A model generated the notes under the pieces. The model did no database searches and was not told the origin of the DNA. It saw only the letters and a list, made by a program, of their open reading frames with translations. A DNA stretch of 64,000 nucleotides from Microbacterium sp. Root553 (lineage in GTDB: Bacteria > Actinomycetota > Actinomycetes > Actinomycetales > Microbacteriaceae): assembly GCF_001426995.1 (NCBI RefSeq), contig NZ_LMFY01000001.1, positions 892,713 through 956,712 of the forward strand, in the 5' to 3' direction. The stretch's first letter is position 1. Each line of letters opens with the position of its first letter. Position numbers and translations under genes: made by a program. Below are positions 26,369 to 36,181 of this stretch, one piece after another.

Positions 26369-27291
26369 CGGGGGTCCTCCGTGTCGGGCGCGGCGGGTGC
26401 GGCGGGCGTGCCATTCGGCGCGGCCTCCGGCACCGCATCCGGCGTCCGGCCCGCACGCGCGGCCTCGGCGGCTCGTCGCCGCGCATCCCACTCCGGGTTG
26501 ATGCGCGGCACGGCCTTGAGCAGCGTCTTCGTGTACTCGTGCTCCGGACGCTCGAAGATCGCATCGCGCAGGCCCGTCTCGACGATCGCGCCCTGCGACA
26601 TCACCGCCACCCGGGTGGCGATCTGGCGCACCACCGCCAGGTCGTGCGCGATGAAGAGGTAGCCGAAGCCCTCGTCCGACTGCAGGTCGCGCAGCAGGTT
26701 GATGACCTGCGCCTGCACCGACACGTCGAGCGCCGACACCGCCTCGTCGCAGATGACGAGTTTCGGCCGCACGGCCAGGGCCCTGGCGATGCCGATGCGC
26801 TGCGCCTGGCCACCCGAGAACTGCGCGGCGTAGCGCTCGGAGTGCATCGGATCGAGACCGACGCGCTCCATCAGCTCGCGGGTGAAGGCGCGCGCGCCGC
26901 CGGGGATCTTGCGCCCCTGATAGACGAGCGGCGCCGTCACCAGGCGTTCGACCGTGTGCTTGGGGTTCAGCGACGAGTACGGATCCTGGAAGATCACCTG
27001 CACGGCTCCGCGGAACTCCCGCAGCTCGCCGCCCTTGGCGCGGGTCACGTCGGCACCCTCGAACTCGAGCTTTCCGCTGGTGGCGTCCATCAGGCGGGCG
27101 ACGAGTCGGGCGGTCGTGGACTTGCCCGATCCCGACTCGCCGACCACGGCGAGCGTCTCGCCGCGGTGCACCTCGAGCGAGACCTCGTCGACCGCGCGGA
27201 ACGTCTTCGCCCTGCCCAGGGGGCCGGCGGATCCCGTCGCGAACTCCTTCACCAGATCGGTGCCGCGGAACAGCGGCGTCTCGGTGGTCAT
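26365..27291 (-). CDS. Peptide ABC transporter ATPase (OppF/DppF type)
   Basis: This is a 308-residue ATPase that powers import of oligopeptides. Walker [14 protein letters not shown], signature FSGGQAQRIG and Walker B LVICDEAVSALD are intact, and the C-terminal oligopeptide-transporter extension (ARPEHEYTKTLLKA-like) is present. The tail after about residue 285 is Ala/Pro-rich and probably disordered. It overlaps OppD by 4 bases and is the fifth gene of the importer operon. Confidence 0.94.
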   Translation of the reverse strand: MTTETPLFRGTDLVKEFATGSAGPLGRAKTFRAVDEVSLEVHRGETLAVVGESGSGKSTTARLVARLMDATSGKLEFEGADVTRAKGGELREFRGAVQVIFQDPYSSLNPKHTVERLVTAPLVYQGRKIPGGARAFTRELMERVGLDPMHSERYAAQFSGGQAQRIGIARALAVRPKLVICDEAVSALDVSVQAQVINLLRDLQSDEGFGYLFIAHDLAVVRQIATRVAVMSQGAIVETGLRDAIFERPEHEYTKTLLKAVPRINPEWDARRRAAEAARAGRTPDAVPEAAPNGTPAAPAAPDTEDPR

Positions 27292-28235
27292 CGTGTGCTC
27301 CTCCCGGTGCCCGGCACCGCACTGTCATGGGGCAGCGTGATCTCGGTGGTGCGCAGCACCCCGATCTCGTCGTCGATGCGCGGCACCGCATCGAGCAGCC
27401 GCCGGGTGTAGTCGGCCTGCGGGTCGCTGAAGACCTGCTCGACCGACCCTCGTTCGACGGTCTCGCCCGCACGCATCACGACGATCTGGTCGGTGACCTC
27501 GCTCACGACGGCGAGGTCGTGGGTGATGAGGATGAGCCCTGCCCCGGTCTCGCCGCGGATCTCGTCGAGCAGATCCAGGATCTGCGCCTGCACCGTCACA
27601 TCCAGCGCGGTGGTCGGCTCGTCGGCGATGATCAGGTCGGGTTCCATGCTGAGCGCCATGGCGATCATGATGCGCTGGCGCATGCCGCCCGAGAACTGGT
27701 GCGGGTAGTGGTCGACGCGGCGGGCGGCGTCGCGGATGTGCACCCGCTCCATGGCCTCGATCGCGACCGCCCGTGCCTGCCGCCGCGAGACGCCGCTGCG
27801 GTGCGAGAGGTAGGCCTCGGCGATCTGCGTGCCGACCCGGTAATACGGGTTCAGCGACGACAGCGGATCCTGGAAGATCATCGCAATGCGGTCTCCACGG
27901 ACCCGACGCTTCTCGCGCTCGGGCATGCCGAGCAGCTCGGCGCCGTCGAAGCGCACCGACCCGGTGGCCGTGCCGCCCTTGGGCAGCAGGCCCATGATCG
28001 CAAGGCTCGTCATCGACTTGCCCGATCCCGACTCGCCGACGATGCCGAGCGCGCCGCCCCGCGGCACGTCGAACTCGAGGTTCTTCACGACGCTGACAGG
28101 ACCCTGCGCGGTGCGGAACGAGACGGTGAGGTCGCGCACCGACAGCAGCGGGCCGCTGCCGGTACCGCTCTCGGGCGCGGTGCCGCTCGACACCGCCGTA
28201 GCGTCCGGAGATCCGGTGTTCTCGGTGCCGCTCAT
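27288..28235 (-). CDS. Peptide ABC transporter ATPase (OppD/DppD type)
   Basis: This is a 315-residue ATPase paired with the OppF-like subunit. Walker [15 protein letters not shown]-loop [11 protein letters not shown], signature [12 protein letters not shown] and Walker [13 protein letters not shown] are intact. The N-terminal 30 residues are Ser/Thr/Gly-rich, and the ATG at 28235 overlaps the permease stop by 4 bases. Its position in the operon predicts peptide or glycopeptide uptake. Confidence 0.94.
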   Translation of the reverse strand: MSGTENTGSPDATAVSSGTAPESGTGSGPLLSVRDLTVSFRTAQGPVSVVKNLEFDVPRGGALGIVGESGSGKSMTSLAIMGLLPKGGTATGSVRFDGAELLGMPEREKRRVRGDRIAMIFQDPLSSLNPYYRVGTQIAEAYLSHRSGVSRRQARAVAIEAMERVHIRDAARRVDHYPHQFSGGMRQRIMIAMALSMEPDLIIADEPTTALDVTVQAQILDLLDEIRGETGAGLILITHDLAVVSEVTDQIVVMRAGETVERGSVEQVFSDPQADYTRRLLDAVPRIDDEIGVLRTTEITLPHDSAVPGTGRSTR

Positions 28236-29230
28236 GCGGATGCCCCCGTTCTGACGCGCGGATCGATGGCGGTGTACAGCAGGTCGACGACCATGTTGCC
28301 GATGATCACGAAGAACGCCGACAGCAGGGTGACGGCCATGATGACCGGCTGGTCGTTGGCCGTGATCGAATCGGCGGTGAGCTTGCCGACGCCGTTGAGG
28401 CCGAACACCGTCTCGGTGATCACGGCGCCGCCGAGCAGGCCCGCGACATCCATCCCGAAGATCGTGACGATCGGGGTCAATGCCGGGCGCAGCGCGTGGC
28501 GACGCCAGACGAGCCCCGGCTGCAGACCCTTCGCCCGCGCGGTGCGCACGAAGTTCTCCTGCAGGGTGTCGATCACGTTGGCTCGGGTGAGGCGCGTGTA
28601 GACCGCCGCGTAGCCGACCGCGAGCACGATCCACGGGAGGATGAAGTTGAGGAACCATTGGCCGGGATCATCCGCGAATGCCACCGCCTGCGGGAACGGC
28701 AGCCAGCCGAGCGCCACCACGAAGATGAACTGCAGGGCGAGGGCGAGCACGTAGTTCGGGATCGACATCGAGCCGAGCGTGAGACCGGCGAAGAAGCGGT
28801 CGAGGAACTTGCCCTCCTTCACCGCGCTGAGCACACCGGCGGCCACGCCGCCGAGCAGCCAGAGCACCGCCGCACCGATCGCGATCGTCGCGGTGATGGG
28901 CAGTCGCTGCACGATCATGTCGCCGACGAGCTGGCTGGTCTGGAACGAGTAGCCCAGGCACGGAGCAGCGCACTCGACGGCCGCGCCGGCGACCTCGAAC
29001 GTGCGGCCGGTGAAGAGACCGCCGAGGTAGCCCCAGAACTGGGTCCAGAACGGCTGGTCGAGTCCGAGGTTCACCCGGATCTGATCGATGCGCTCGGGGG
29101 TGCAGTTCTTGCCGCAGATCTGCACGGCGGGGTCGGCCGAGAGCAGGAAGAAGATCGCGTAGGTGAACAGGGTCACCAGGAACAGCACGATGATCATGCC
29201 GAGCAGGCGGGAGCCGACGATGCGGATCAT
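28232..29230 (-). CDS. Peptide ABC transporter permease (DppB type)
   Basis: This is a 332-residue membrane subunit with six hydrophobic segments and the EAA coupling loop (TARAKGLQPGLVWRRHALRPALTP). After the first helix it has an external loop with paired cysteines (CGKNC) and a second pair (CAAPC), which could form disulfides outside the membrane; this is not a standard family feature. It overlaps the next permease gene and the OppD gene by 4 bases each. Confidence 0.94.
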   Translation of the reverse strand: MIRIVGSRLLGMIIVLFLVTLFTYAIFFLLSADPAVQICGKNCTPERIDQIRVNLGLDQPFWTQFWGYLGGLFTGRTFEVAGAAVECAAPCLGYSFQTSQLVGDMIVQRLPITATIAIGAAVLWLLGGVAAGVLSAVKEGKFLDRFFAGLTLGSMSIPNYVLALALQFIFVVALGWLPFPQAVAFADDPGQWFLNFILPWIVLAVGYAAVYTRLTRANVIDTLQENFVRTARAKGLQPGLVWRRHALRPALTPIVTIFGMDVAGLLGGAVITETVFGLNGVGKLTADSITANDQPVIMAVTLLSAFFVIIGNMVVDLLYTAIDPRVRTGASA

Positions 29231-30201
29231 GAGCGGGCCTCCCCACTGGTGGCGATGGTGCGGATGCGGTCGCCCAGCGTCGTGAACGAGAGCACCAGGA
29301 GGAAGAGGAACGCCCCGGGGATCACGAAGTACATCGGGTCGACGGCGTACCACGGGGTCGCGGCGGCGATCATCTGGCCCCAACTCGGGGTCGGCGGGAC
29401 GACGCCGACGCCGAGGAACGACAGCCCGGCCTCGGTGCCGATGTAGCCGGGAACCGCGAGGGTCGCCATCACGATGATGGTGGACTGCAGGTTGGGCAGG
29501 ATCTCGCGGAAGATGATCCGCACGCTGGTCGCACCCGACGCCTTGGCGGCCTCGACGAACTCGCGCTCCTTGAGAGAGAGGGTCTGCGAGCGCACGATGC
29601 GGGCGAGATACGGCCAGCCGAACAGCGAGATGACGACGACGAGAAGGAAGACGCGGTTGTCGGCGGGGAGCGCCGACAGGATCGCGATCATGAAGATGAG
29701 GGCGGGGAACGCCATCAGGAACTCCATGACGCGCGAGATGACGAGGTCGATGAGCCCGCCGAAGTAGCCGGCGAGCAGGCCCATCACGACGCCGATCACC
29801 GTGGTGAGCAGCGTCGCCGACAGGGCGACGGTCATCGAGACGCGGGCGCCGTAGGCGATACGGGCGAAGATGTCGCGGCCGCTGCCGGGCTCGACGCCGA
29901 ACCAGTGCTCGGCGCTGATGCCGCCGAAGGGTCCGATCGGGATCGCCCCGAGGTTGGGGTCGATGGCCGACTGGTCGAACTTGTACGGCCCCCATCCGCT
30001 CAGCATCGTCAGCAGCGGCGCGAAGATCGCCATCAGGATGATGAGCAGGATGTAGGTGCTGGAGAGCATGGCTCCCCAGTCGGTCAGGAACGCGCGGAGC
30101 AGCCGCCGGCCAGAGGCCGGGGGTGACTCCAGTGTCGTGTCGAGACTGGAGTCACCCGCCGGCGTGGCTTCGGACTCGAGCGATGTCGAGCTGAAGGTCA
30201 T
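29227..30201 (-). CDS. Peptide ABC transporter permease (DppC type)
   Basis: This is a 324-residue membrane subunit with an N-terminal cytosolic segment, the family's ERSLW-like first helix region, five further hydrophobic segments and the EAA loop (EAAKASGATSVRIIFREILPN). It forms the translocation pore with the DppB-like protein. It starts two bases past the solute-binding protein stop. Confidence 0.94.
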   Translation of the reverse strand: MTFSSTSLESEATPAGDSSLDTTLESPPASGRRLLRAFLTDWGAMLSSTYILLIILMAIFAPLLTMLSGWGPYKFDQSAIDPNLGAIPIGPFGGISAEHWFGVEPGSGRDIFARIAYGARVSMTVALSATLLTTVIGVVMGLLAGYFGGLIDLVISRVMEFLMAFPALIFMIAILSALPADNRVFLLVVVISLFGWPYLARIVRSQTLSLKEREFVEAAKASGATSVRIIFREILPNLQSTIIVMATLAVPGYIGTEAGLSFLGVGVVPPTPSWGQMIAAATPWYAVDPMYFVIPGAFLFLLVLSFTTLGDRIRTIATSGEARS

Positions 30202-30203
30202 GC

Positions 30204-31904
30204 TCAGCCCTTCGAGGGGTCCTTGAGACCGATGATCGTCAGGTCCGTCAGGTTGGTGCTCGGGTAGTAGCCGGCGATGTTCTCACCGGGCAGGAAGATG
30301 CCCTTGCTGAACACGAGCGGCGCCACGGGCGAGAGCCCCATGATCTGCTCGTCGAGGTCGCCCCAGGCGGTCTTCGCCTCGTCGACGTCGGTCATCGCGG
30401 TGATCTCGTCGATGCGGTCGTTGATGGCCGGGTCGTTGATCTGGGCGAGGTTGGAGTTGCCCTTCTCGAAGATGTTCCGTCCGTCGAACAGCGGCGGGAT
30501 GATCGTGCTGGCGCTCGAGGCCCAGTCCGGGCACCATCCGGTGATCGCGGCGTCGTTCTGCTGCGAGGGGGTGCCGATCGTCTCGTAGTAGATCGAGGTG
30601 TCGATGACGTTGAGGTTCACCGTGATGCCGAGCGGCTCGAGAGCCTGCTGGATCGCCTCGGCCTGGCCCTGCATGAGCGGCTGCGAGCGGATGTCGAGGG
30701 TGAACTCGAATCCGTCCGAGAGACCCGCCTCGTCGAGCAGCTCCTGCGCCTTCTCGGTGTCGCCCTTGTCGCCCTCGCTCTCCCAGAGGTTGAAGTCCTT
30801 GAAGCTCGAGACCACCGGCGGGATGATCGTGTACGCCGGGTCGGCGAGCTGCGTGCCGCCCGAGGCGTTGACGAGTGCCGAGCGGTCGATCGCCCAGTTG
30901 ATCGCGTTGCGGACGTTGACATCGTCGAACGGCGCCTTGGTGGTGTTCATCGACATGTAGGTGGTGCAGAAGGCGTCGGCGGTGATCGCGCGGTCCTTCA
31001 GCTGGGGCGTCTGCAGACGCGGCAGGCTCGCCGCGCTGACCGTGCCGGCGATGGCGTTCTGATCGTCGCTCTGACCGGCGATCATGCGCTCATCGATCGT
31101 GGCGGGGTCGATGCCGATCTCGAACTCCCAGGAGTCGGGGTAGGCCTTGCGCACGTCATCCGTCTTGTCGTCCCAGTACTCGTTGCGCTCGAGCACGATC
31201 GAGCTGCCGGGGGTGTACTCGGCGAGCGTGTAGGGGCCCGAGGCGATGACGTCCTTGATGAACTCGTCGCCGGCGCCGGTGCCCTCGGGGAAGGGGACGG
31301 CGTTGGGCTGCGCGAGCACGTTGTCGAACTCGGGGAACGGCTTCTTCAGGTGGAAGACGATGGTCTTGTCGTCGGGCGTCTCGATCGTGGGCAGGTCGCC
31401 CGTGACGTACGGACCCTGGTAGCCCTCGGGGGCGTCGATGACCTGACGCAGGTAGGGCGAGCCGATGCCGACCTGGGGGTCCCACGAGCGCGAGATGCCG
31501 AACTTCATCGCCTCGGACGTGATGGGGGTGCCGTCGTCGAAGAAGATGTCGTCCTTGAGCGTGTACGTCCAGGTCAGGCCGTCGTCCGACGCCTCGCCGA
31601 GCGATTCGGCCAGGTCGGGGACGATCTTGTTCGGGTCGTCGGCGTCACCGGCGGCCTGCATGGTGAGGCCGCGGTAGATGAGGCGGTAGAACGCGTTGAC
31701 GCCGCCGTCGAACCCACGGGACGGGTCGAGGTACGAGAAGTCGGCGTTCTGCAGCATGTGCACGGTGCCGCCCTTCTCGGGGGTGCCACCCGTGCCGGGC
31801 TGGGAGGCGTCGGAGCCGCCTCCGCCGGCAGAGCAGCCGGTGATGAGCAGAGCGGATGCGGCGGCCACGGCGATGAACCCGGGGAGCCTCTGAGATGCGG
31901 TCAC
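30204..31904 (-). CDS. ABC transporter solute-binding lipoprotein, family 5 (peptide type)
   Basis: This is a 566-residue exported lipoprotein that captures oligopeptides at the cell surface. A short signal peptide ends in the lipobox LLITGC, followed by a Gly/Ser linker, then the SBP_bac_5 fold (FSYLDPSRGFDGGVNAFYRLIYRGL, YTLKDDIFFDDGTPITSEAMKF). I chose the GTG at 31904 because AGAAAGGTC lies 8 bases upstream; an ATG at 31934 lacks a ribosome site. It is the first gene of the seven-gene operon ending at the GH127 at 20779. Large binding pockets in this family would accommodate glycosylated peptides, but specificity is inferred from the neighbours. Confidence 0.93.
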   Translation of the reverse strand: MTASQRLPGFIAVAAASALLITGCSAGGGGSDASQPGTGGTPEKGGTVHMLQNADFSYLDPSRGFDGGVNAFYRLIYRGLTMQAAGDADDPNKIVPDLAESLGEASDDGLTWTYTLKDDIFFDDGTPITSEAMKFGISRSWDPQVGIGSPYLRQVIDAPEGYQGPYVTGDLPTIETPDDKTIVFHLKKPFPEFDNVLAQPNAVPFPEGTGAGDEFIKDVIASGPYTLAEYTPGSSIVLERNEYWDDKTDDVRKAYPDSWEFEIGIDPATIDERMIAGQSDDQNAIAGTVSAASLPRLQTPQLKDRAITADAFCTTYMSMNTTKAPFDDVNVRNAINWAIDRSALVNASGGTQLADPAYTIIPPVVSSFKDFNLWESEGDKGDTEKAQELLDEAGLSDGFEFTLDIRSQPLMQGQAEAIQQALEPLGITVNLNVIDTSIYYETIGTPSQQNDAAITGWCPDWASSASTIIPPLFDGRNIFEKGNSNLAQINDPAINDRIDEITAMTDVDEAKTAWGDLDEQIMGLSPVAPLVFSKGIFLPGENIAGYYPSTNLTDLTIIGLKDPSKG

Positions 31905-31963
31905 GAGACCAGACCTTTCTGTCGTTAGCGCCATTGCGAATGGTTTCCATAGAACCCCATGAC

Positions 31964-31984
31964 AGTGCAATGTACAACTGTACT
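31964..31984 (-). promoter_or_regulatory. GntR-like operator, promoter of the importer/peptidase operon
   Basis: On the minus strand this reads AGTACAGTTG, TAC, then ATTGCACT. It matches the element before the first GH127 gene (AGTACA, TACA and TTGCACT in the same order) with one base difference in spacing. It lies 60 bases before the GTG start of the solute-binding protein. Together with the sites at 9984 and 20721 it links the three transcription units. Confidence 0.65.
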
Positions 31985-32094
31985 GGTGAGACTTTCTTAG
32001 CCGAGGTTCGAGAGGAGTGGCGATCTTGTAACAGGATCGTCACGCGGGGAGATGCGGATCTGTGTCTGAGTTTCGCCTGCTGACCTGGGGTAGA

Positions 32095-32511
32095 TCAAGC
32101 CTCACCGAGGCGCATCGGGCGTGGGCCTGTCACGTTCAGCGAAAGCGCCCACGGCCCGGCTCCTCGTTTGATGATCTCCCGGACGATCCGCTCTTCATGC
32201 CGCAGGAACAGAGCAGCCTGCTCGTCCGGTCGCATGTCTCGCTTGGCGCCTATCCACACGGAACGGATTCCATGCTCGCGGTAGGCCGCCAACTCGGCGG
32301 GCCGAGTGCGGATGCGTCTGTCACGTGTCACGACGATGAATCCCAGGGCACCGACGATCGGCATCCACTCGAGATCCAGAGAACCGAGCGGCACTTCAGG
32401 TAGATCCGGATGCCCGGGAGACAGAAAGTCCTTGCGCCCGGAACGCCGAAGCACCTTCGCCAGGCCCAGCGTGTTCTCGTCCGCGAAGTAGACCGGCGAG
32501 AACGGCGTCAT
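32095..32511 (-). CDS. PIN-like (VapC45-type) toxin candidate
   Basis: This is a 138-residue protein with the PIN-like opening FADENTLGLAKVLRRSG and the later acidic/basic motif VVTRDRRIRTRPAELAAY, as in PIN-like RNases of toxin-antitoxin pairs. The acidic residues Asp10 and Glu11 and the TRDRRI motif are candidates for metal binding. The start shares one base with the stop of the upstream DUF433-type gene (TGATG), a typical antitoxin-first pair. Confidence 0.8.
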   Translation of the reverse strand: MTPFSPVYFADENTLGLAKVLRRSGRKDFLSPGHPDLPEVPLGSLDLEWMPIVGALGFIVVTRDRRIRTRPAELAAYREHGIRSVWIGAKRDMRPDEQAALFLRHEERIVREIIKRGAGPWALSLNVTGPRPMRLGEA

Positions 32512-33203
32512 CAGGCTGCTCGGTCGCTGCCGACGATCAGTTCGAAGCGCAGTGCTTCGTCGACCTGGTCGAGAGTCAGTTCGTAGAGGTCAGCGAGCTC
32601 GTCTCGCGAACTCCCGGCCTTGAAGTCTCCGGCGAGGATCTCTGTGCGCACATTGCGCACAGCGGGCTGCCCGAAAGTGCGCGCAGGATCCATCACCACG
32701 AACGGAGTCCGGGGGTCGGGTCGGATGCTGCCTGCGGCGCCGTCGACGTAGTGAACCGCGTCGCTGAATCGTTCGGTCGCCGCGGTGAGCATGCTCTGGC
32801 CGTTACGCACCACCACGAGTTGGAGGGACCGGTCCAGTCCGACCTGTTCCTGAACGATCTGCACGAGCTCTCGCCCTTCGACTTCGAGGAACGGCTGCGC
32901 GAGCGCGAGTGGGTAACGTCCGAACCGCTCTCGAAGCTGCTCGATCGCCGGACGCAGTTTCTGAACGGTGACGTCGCGGCTTCGGAACTCGGCAAGGAGT
33001 CGGGCTTCGACCATCTCGCCCCAGGTGACGACCTCGGTTCCCGTCGAGGCTTCGCGAAGGATCGGCTCGTAGAACTTCCCCGCCCTGGTGTACCCGTCGA
33101 GCCAGCGTCGAGCAGTCCCCCCGTGCAGACCGACGAGGCGATCGACATCCGAGTAGGAGTAGATCGCCCTGTCGAGCATCGAAGTGGTCATGGCGTCAAT
33201 CAT
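32511..33203 (-). CDS. DUF433-type antitoxin candidate
   Basis: This is a 230-residue protein with an N-terminal MerR/HTH-like segment (AIYSYSDVDRLVGLHGGTARRWLDGY), a linker, and a C-terminal DUF433 domain (AGDFKAGSSRDELADLYELTLDQVDEALRFE). Such two-domain proteins neutralise PIN-like toxins and often repress the operon. Start codons at 33203 and 33191 are both possible and neither has a strong ribosome site. It is translationally coupled to the toxin gene. Confidence 0.8.
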   Translation of the reverse strand: MIDAMTTSMLDRAIYSYSDVDRLVGLHGGTARRWLDGYTRAGKFYEPILREASTGTEVVTWGEMVEARLLAEFRSRDVTVQKLRPAIEQLRERFGRYPLALAQPFLEVEGRELVQIVQEQVGLDRSLQLVVVRNGQSMLTAATERFSDAVHYVDGAAGSIRPDPRTPFVVMDPARTFGQPAVRNVRTEILAGDFKAGSSRDELADLYELTLDQVDEALRFELIVGSDRAA

Positions 33204-33262
33204 GACAGCCCCGGTGGCGAGCGCGCGGATTGCGCGGGTCGGAGAACTGCCGACACCCACCA

Positions 33263-33781
33263 TCAGCTCGGCGCCACCACGAGCATGCCTGTTTCGTCGC
33301 GGGCCCAGGTGAGGTTCGAGCTGTCGCGGAAGCGCATGCCGGCGATGGTGCGCTTCTTCGACTTCGTCACAGGCCGAATCTCTTCGTCGAACGAGCGGAG
33401 TCTCGACGCGAACTCCCAGGCATACGCCTCGGAACTCTCTTCGAGGTAGTACGCACCCGGCGGCAGGATCGTCAGCTCGATCGGACGCCGCTCGGTCCCG
33501 CTCGCACCGGTCACTCTCACCGTGACGTCGTAGATCGCCTGCTCCGAGGAGTTCACGACGACGGCGCCGTATGCCTTCGCCTCGTCGTCGACGATGCGCG
33601 ACGCAACCCACGCGAAGACCTGGCTGGCCTGGGTCTGCCTCTCTCGAGCGGCAGAGCTCTCGTCGCGCTTTGCTTCGACGGCGAACAGTCGCCCCGCGTG
33701 CTTGGCGCCGAGGATCGCTGCGATGAGCGCGCCGATTGCAGTGAGGGCGGTGATGACGTCTGCGAGAGATCCGAGTTGCAC
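33263..33781 (-). CDS. Uncharacterised single-pass membrane protein
   Basis: This protein has about 172 residues from a GTG at 33781; the frame is open to 33919 but the extra residues look non-coding. One hydrophobic helix (ADVITALTAIGALIAAILGA, residues 6-25) is followed by a charged helical linker and a beta-rich C-terminal domain (AYGAVVVNSSEQAIYDVTVRVTG). Similar small membrane proteins are common and unannotated in actinobacteria. It lies upstream of the toxin-antitoxin pair and is transcribed the same way. Confidence 0.55.
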   Translation of the reverse strand: MQLGSLADVITALTAIGALIAAILGAKHAGRLFAVEAKRDESSAARERQTQASQVFAWVASRIVDDEAKAYGAVVVNSSEQAIYDVTVRVTGASGTERRPIELTILPPGAYYLEESSEAYAWEFASRLRSFDEEIRPVTKSKKRTIAGMRFRDSSNLTWARDETGMLVVAPS

Positions 33782-34044
33782 GGGACGACGGTATCCACCC
33801 TCGAACCCGTCGTGGCAGCGGACGCGCTGTCGCGAGACGCAGTACTCCGGCATACCTCCACCCACGCACGCGGCAGGTGCGGCCCGGAACTGTTCACCTT
33901 CACGCGCGCGTCCGTTCACTTTGACGACCTATCTTGAGTGCGGTCGCGCGAACGCGGCCAAGAATCCGACAGATCGTTGTATATGAACCACAAAGTCGGG
34001 GTACAGTCATTGCAGGCATACCTCGATGACGAGAAAGGGCGACC

Positions 34045-35121
34045 ATGGTCGACATCCGAAAGAAGCGCTGGTCTCTGCTGGGAATCGCTGCGGTGGCGGC
34101 CGTGACCCTGACCGGATGCGCGGGCGGCAGCACCGACGCCGAGGGCGGCTCGGGCGAGGGCGGATCGGATGCGACGCTCATCGTCTACACGAACTCCAAC
34201 AGCGACGGCCGCGGCGAGTGGATCACCGAGAAGGCCGCGGATGCCGGCATCGACATCGAGATCGTGGGCCTCGGCGGCGCCGACCTCACCAACCGCATCA
34301 TCGCCGAGAAGAACAACCCCGTCGGCGATGTCGTGTTCGGTCTGAACAACATGTTCTTCGAGCAGCTCAAGTCCGAAGAGGCGATCACCGCCTACGAGCC
34401 GAAGTGGAGCGGTGAGGTCCCCGCCGACGCGGGCGACCCGGCCGACGGCGTCTTCTGGCCCCTCGTCGAGCAGGCCATCGTCACCGTCTACGACGAGAAC
34501 AAGATCACCGACGCCCCCTCCGACGAGGAGGACCTCTGGACCGACGAGAAGTACGCGGGCCGCTACGAGGTCAACCCGGCACTCGGCCAGGCGACCCCGC
34601 AGCTCGTGCTCGCCAGCATCCTCTCGCGTCACCTCGACGAAGACGGCGACCTCGGCGTCAGCGACGAGGGCTGGGATCTGGTGAAGTCCTACTACGAGAA
34701 CGGCTCGCCCGCGGTCGAGGGCACCGACCTCTACGCCCGCATCACGCGTGACGAGATCGACTACGGCGTGATCCCGTCGAGCGGCATCGCGGCCCGCGAC
34801 GAGGAGTACGGCACGAAGACCGGCATGATCGTTCCCGACTACGGCGTGCCGTACGTCACCGAGCAGATCGCGCAGATCAACGGATCCGGCAACGAGGAGA
34901 AGGCTCAGGAGTTCATCGACTGGTTCGGCAGCGCCGAGGTGCAGGGCGAGTTCGCGACCGAGTTCAACTCGATGCCCGTCAACGAGGGCGCGGTCGACAA
35001 GGCCAGCCCCGAGGTCGTCGAGCTCATGGGCACCCTCGACCGTCAGGACATCGACTTCGGCTTCGTGAGCGAGAACCTCGGCGCGTGGGTCGAGAAGGTC
35101 ACGCTCGAGTACATCGGCTGA
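34045..35121 (+). CDS. ABC transporter solute-binding lipoprotein, Fe3+/phosphonate type
   Basis: This is a 358-residue lipoprotein (lipobox LTGC, Cys25) with the class II periplasmic-binding fold seen in ferric iron, thiamine and 2-aminoethylphosphonate carriers (LIVYTNSNSDGRGEWITEKA, GDVVFGLNNMFFEQL). The tyrosines typical of ferric-binding proteins are not obvious, so an organic phosphate or phosphonate ligand is more likely given the phosphodiesterase downstream. A ribosome site GAGAAAGGG lies 7 bases before the ATG. It is first in a five-gene operon. Confidence 0.9.
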   Translation: MVDIRKKRWSLLGIAAVAAVTLTGCAGGSTDAEGGSGEGGSDATLIVYTNSNSDGRGEWITEKAADAGIDIEIVGLGGADLTNRIIAEKNNPVGDVVFGLNNMFFEQLKSEEAITAYEPKWSGEVPADAGDPADGVFWPLVEQAIVTVYDENKITDAPSDEEDLWTDEKYAGRYEVNPALGQATPQLVLASILSRHLDEDGDLGVSDEGWDLVKSYYENGSPAVEGTDLYARITRDEIDYGVIPSSGIAARDEEYGTKTGMIVPDYGVPYVTEQIAQINGSGNEEKAQEFIDWFGSAEVQGEFATEFNSMPVNEGAVDKASPEVVELMGTLDRQDIDFGFVSENLGAWVEKVTLEYIG

Positions 35122-35163
35122 GCGACAGCCTCCGAGAATCACGAACACGACCGGAAAAGACAC

Positions 35164-36180
<1,017 letters not shown>

Positions 36181-36181
36181 C

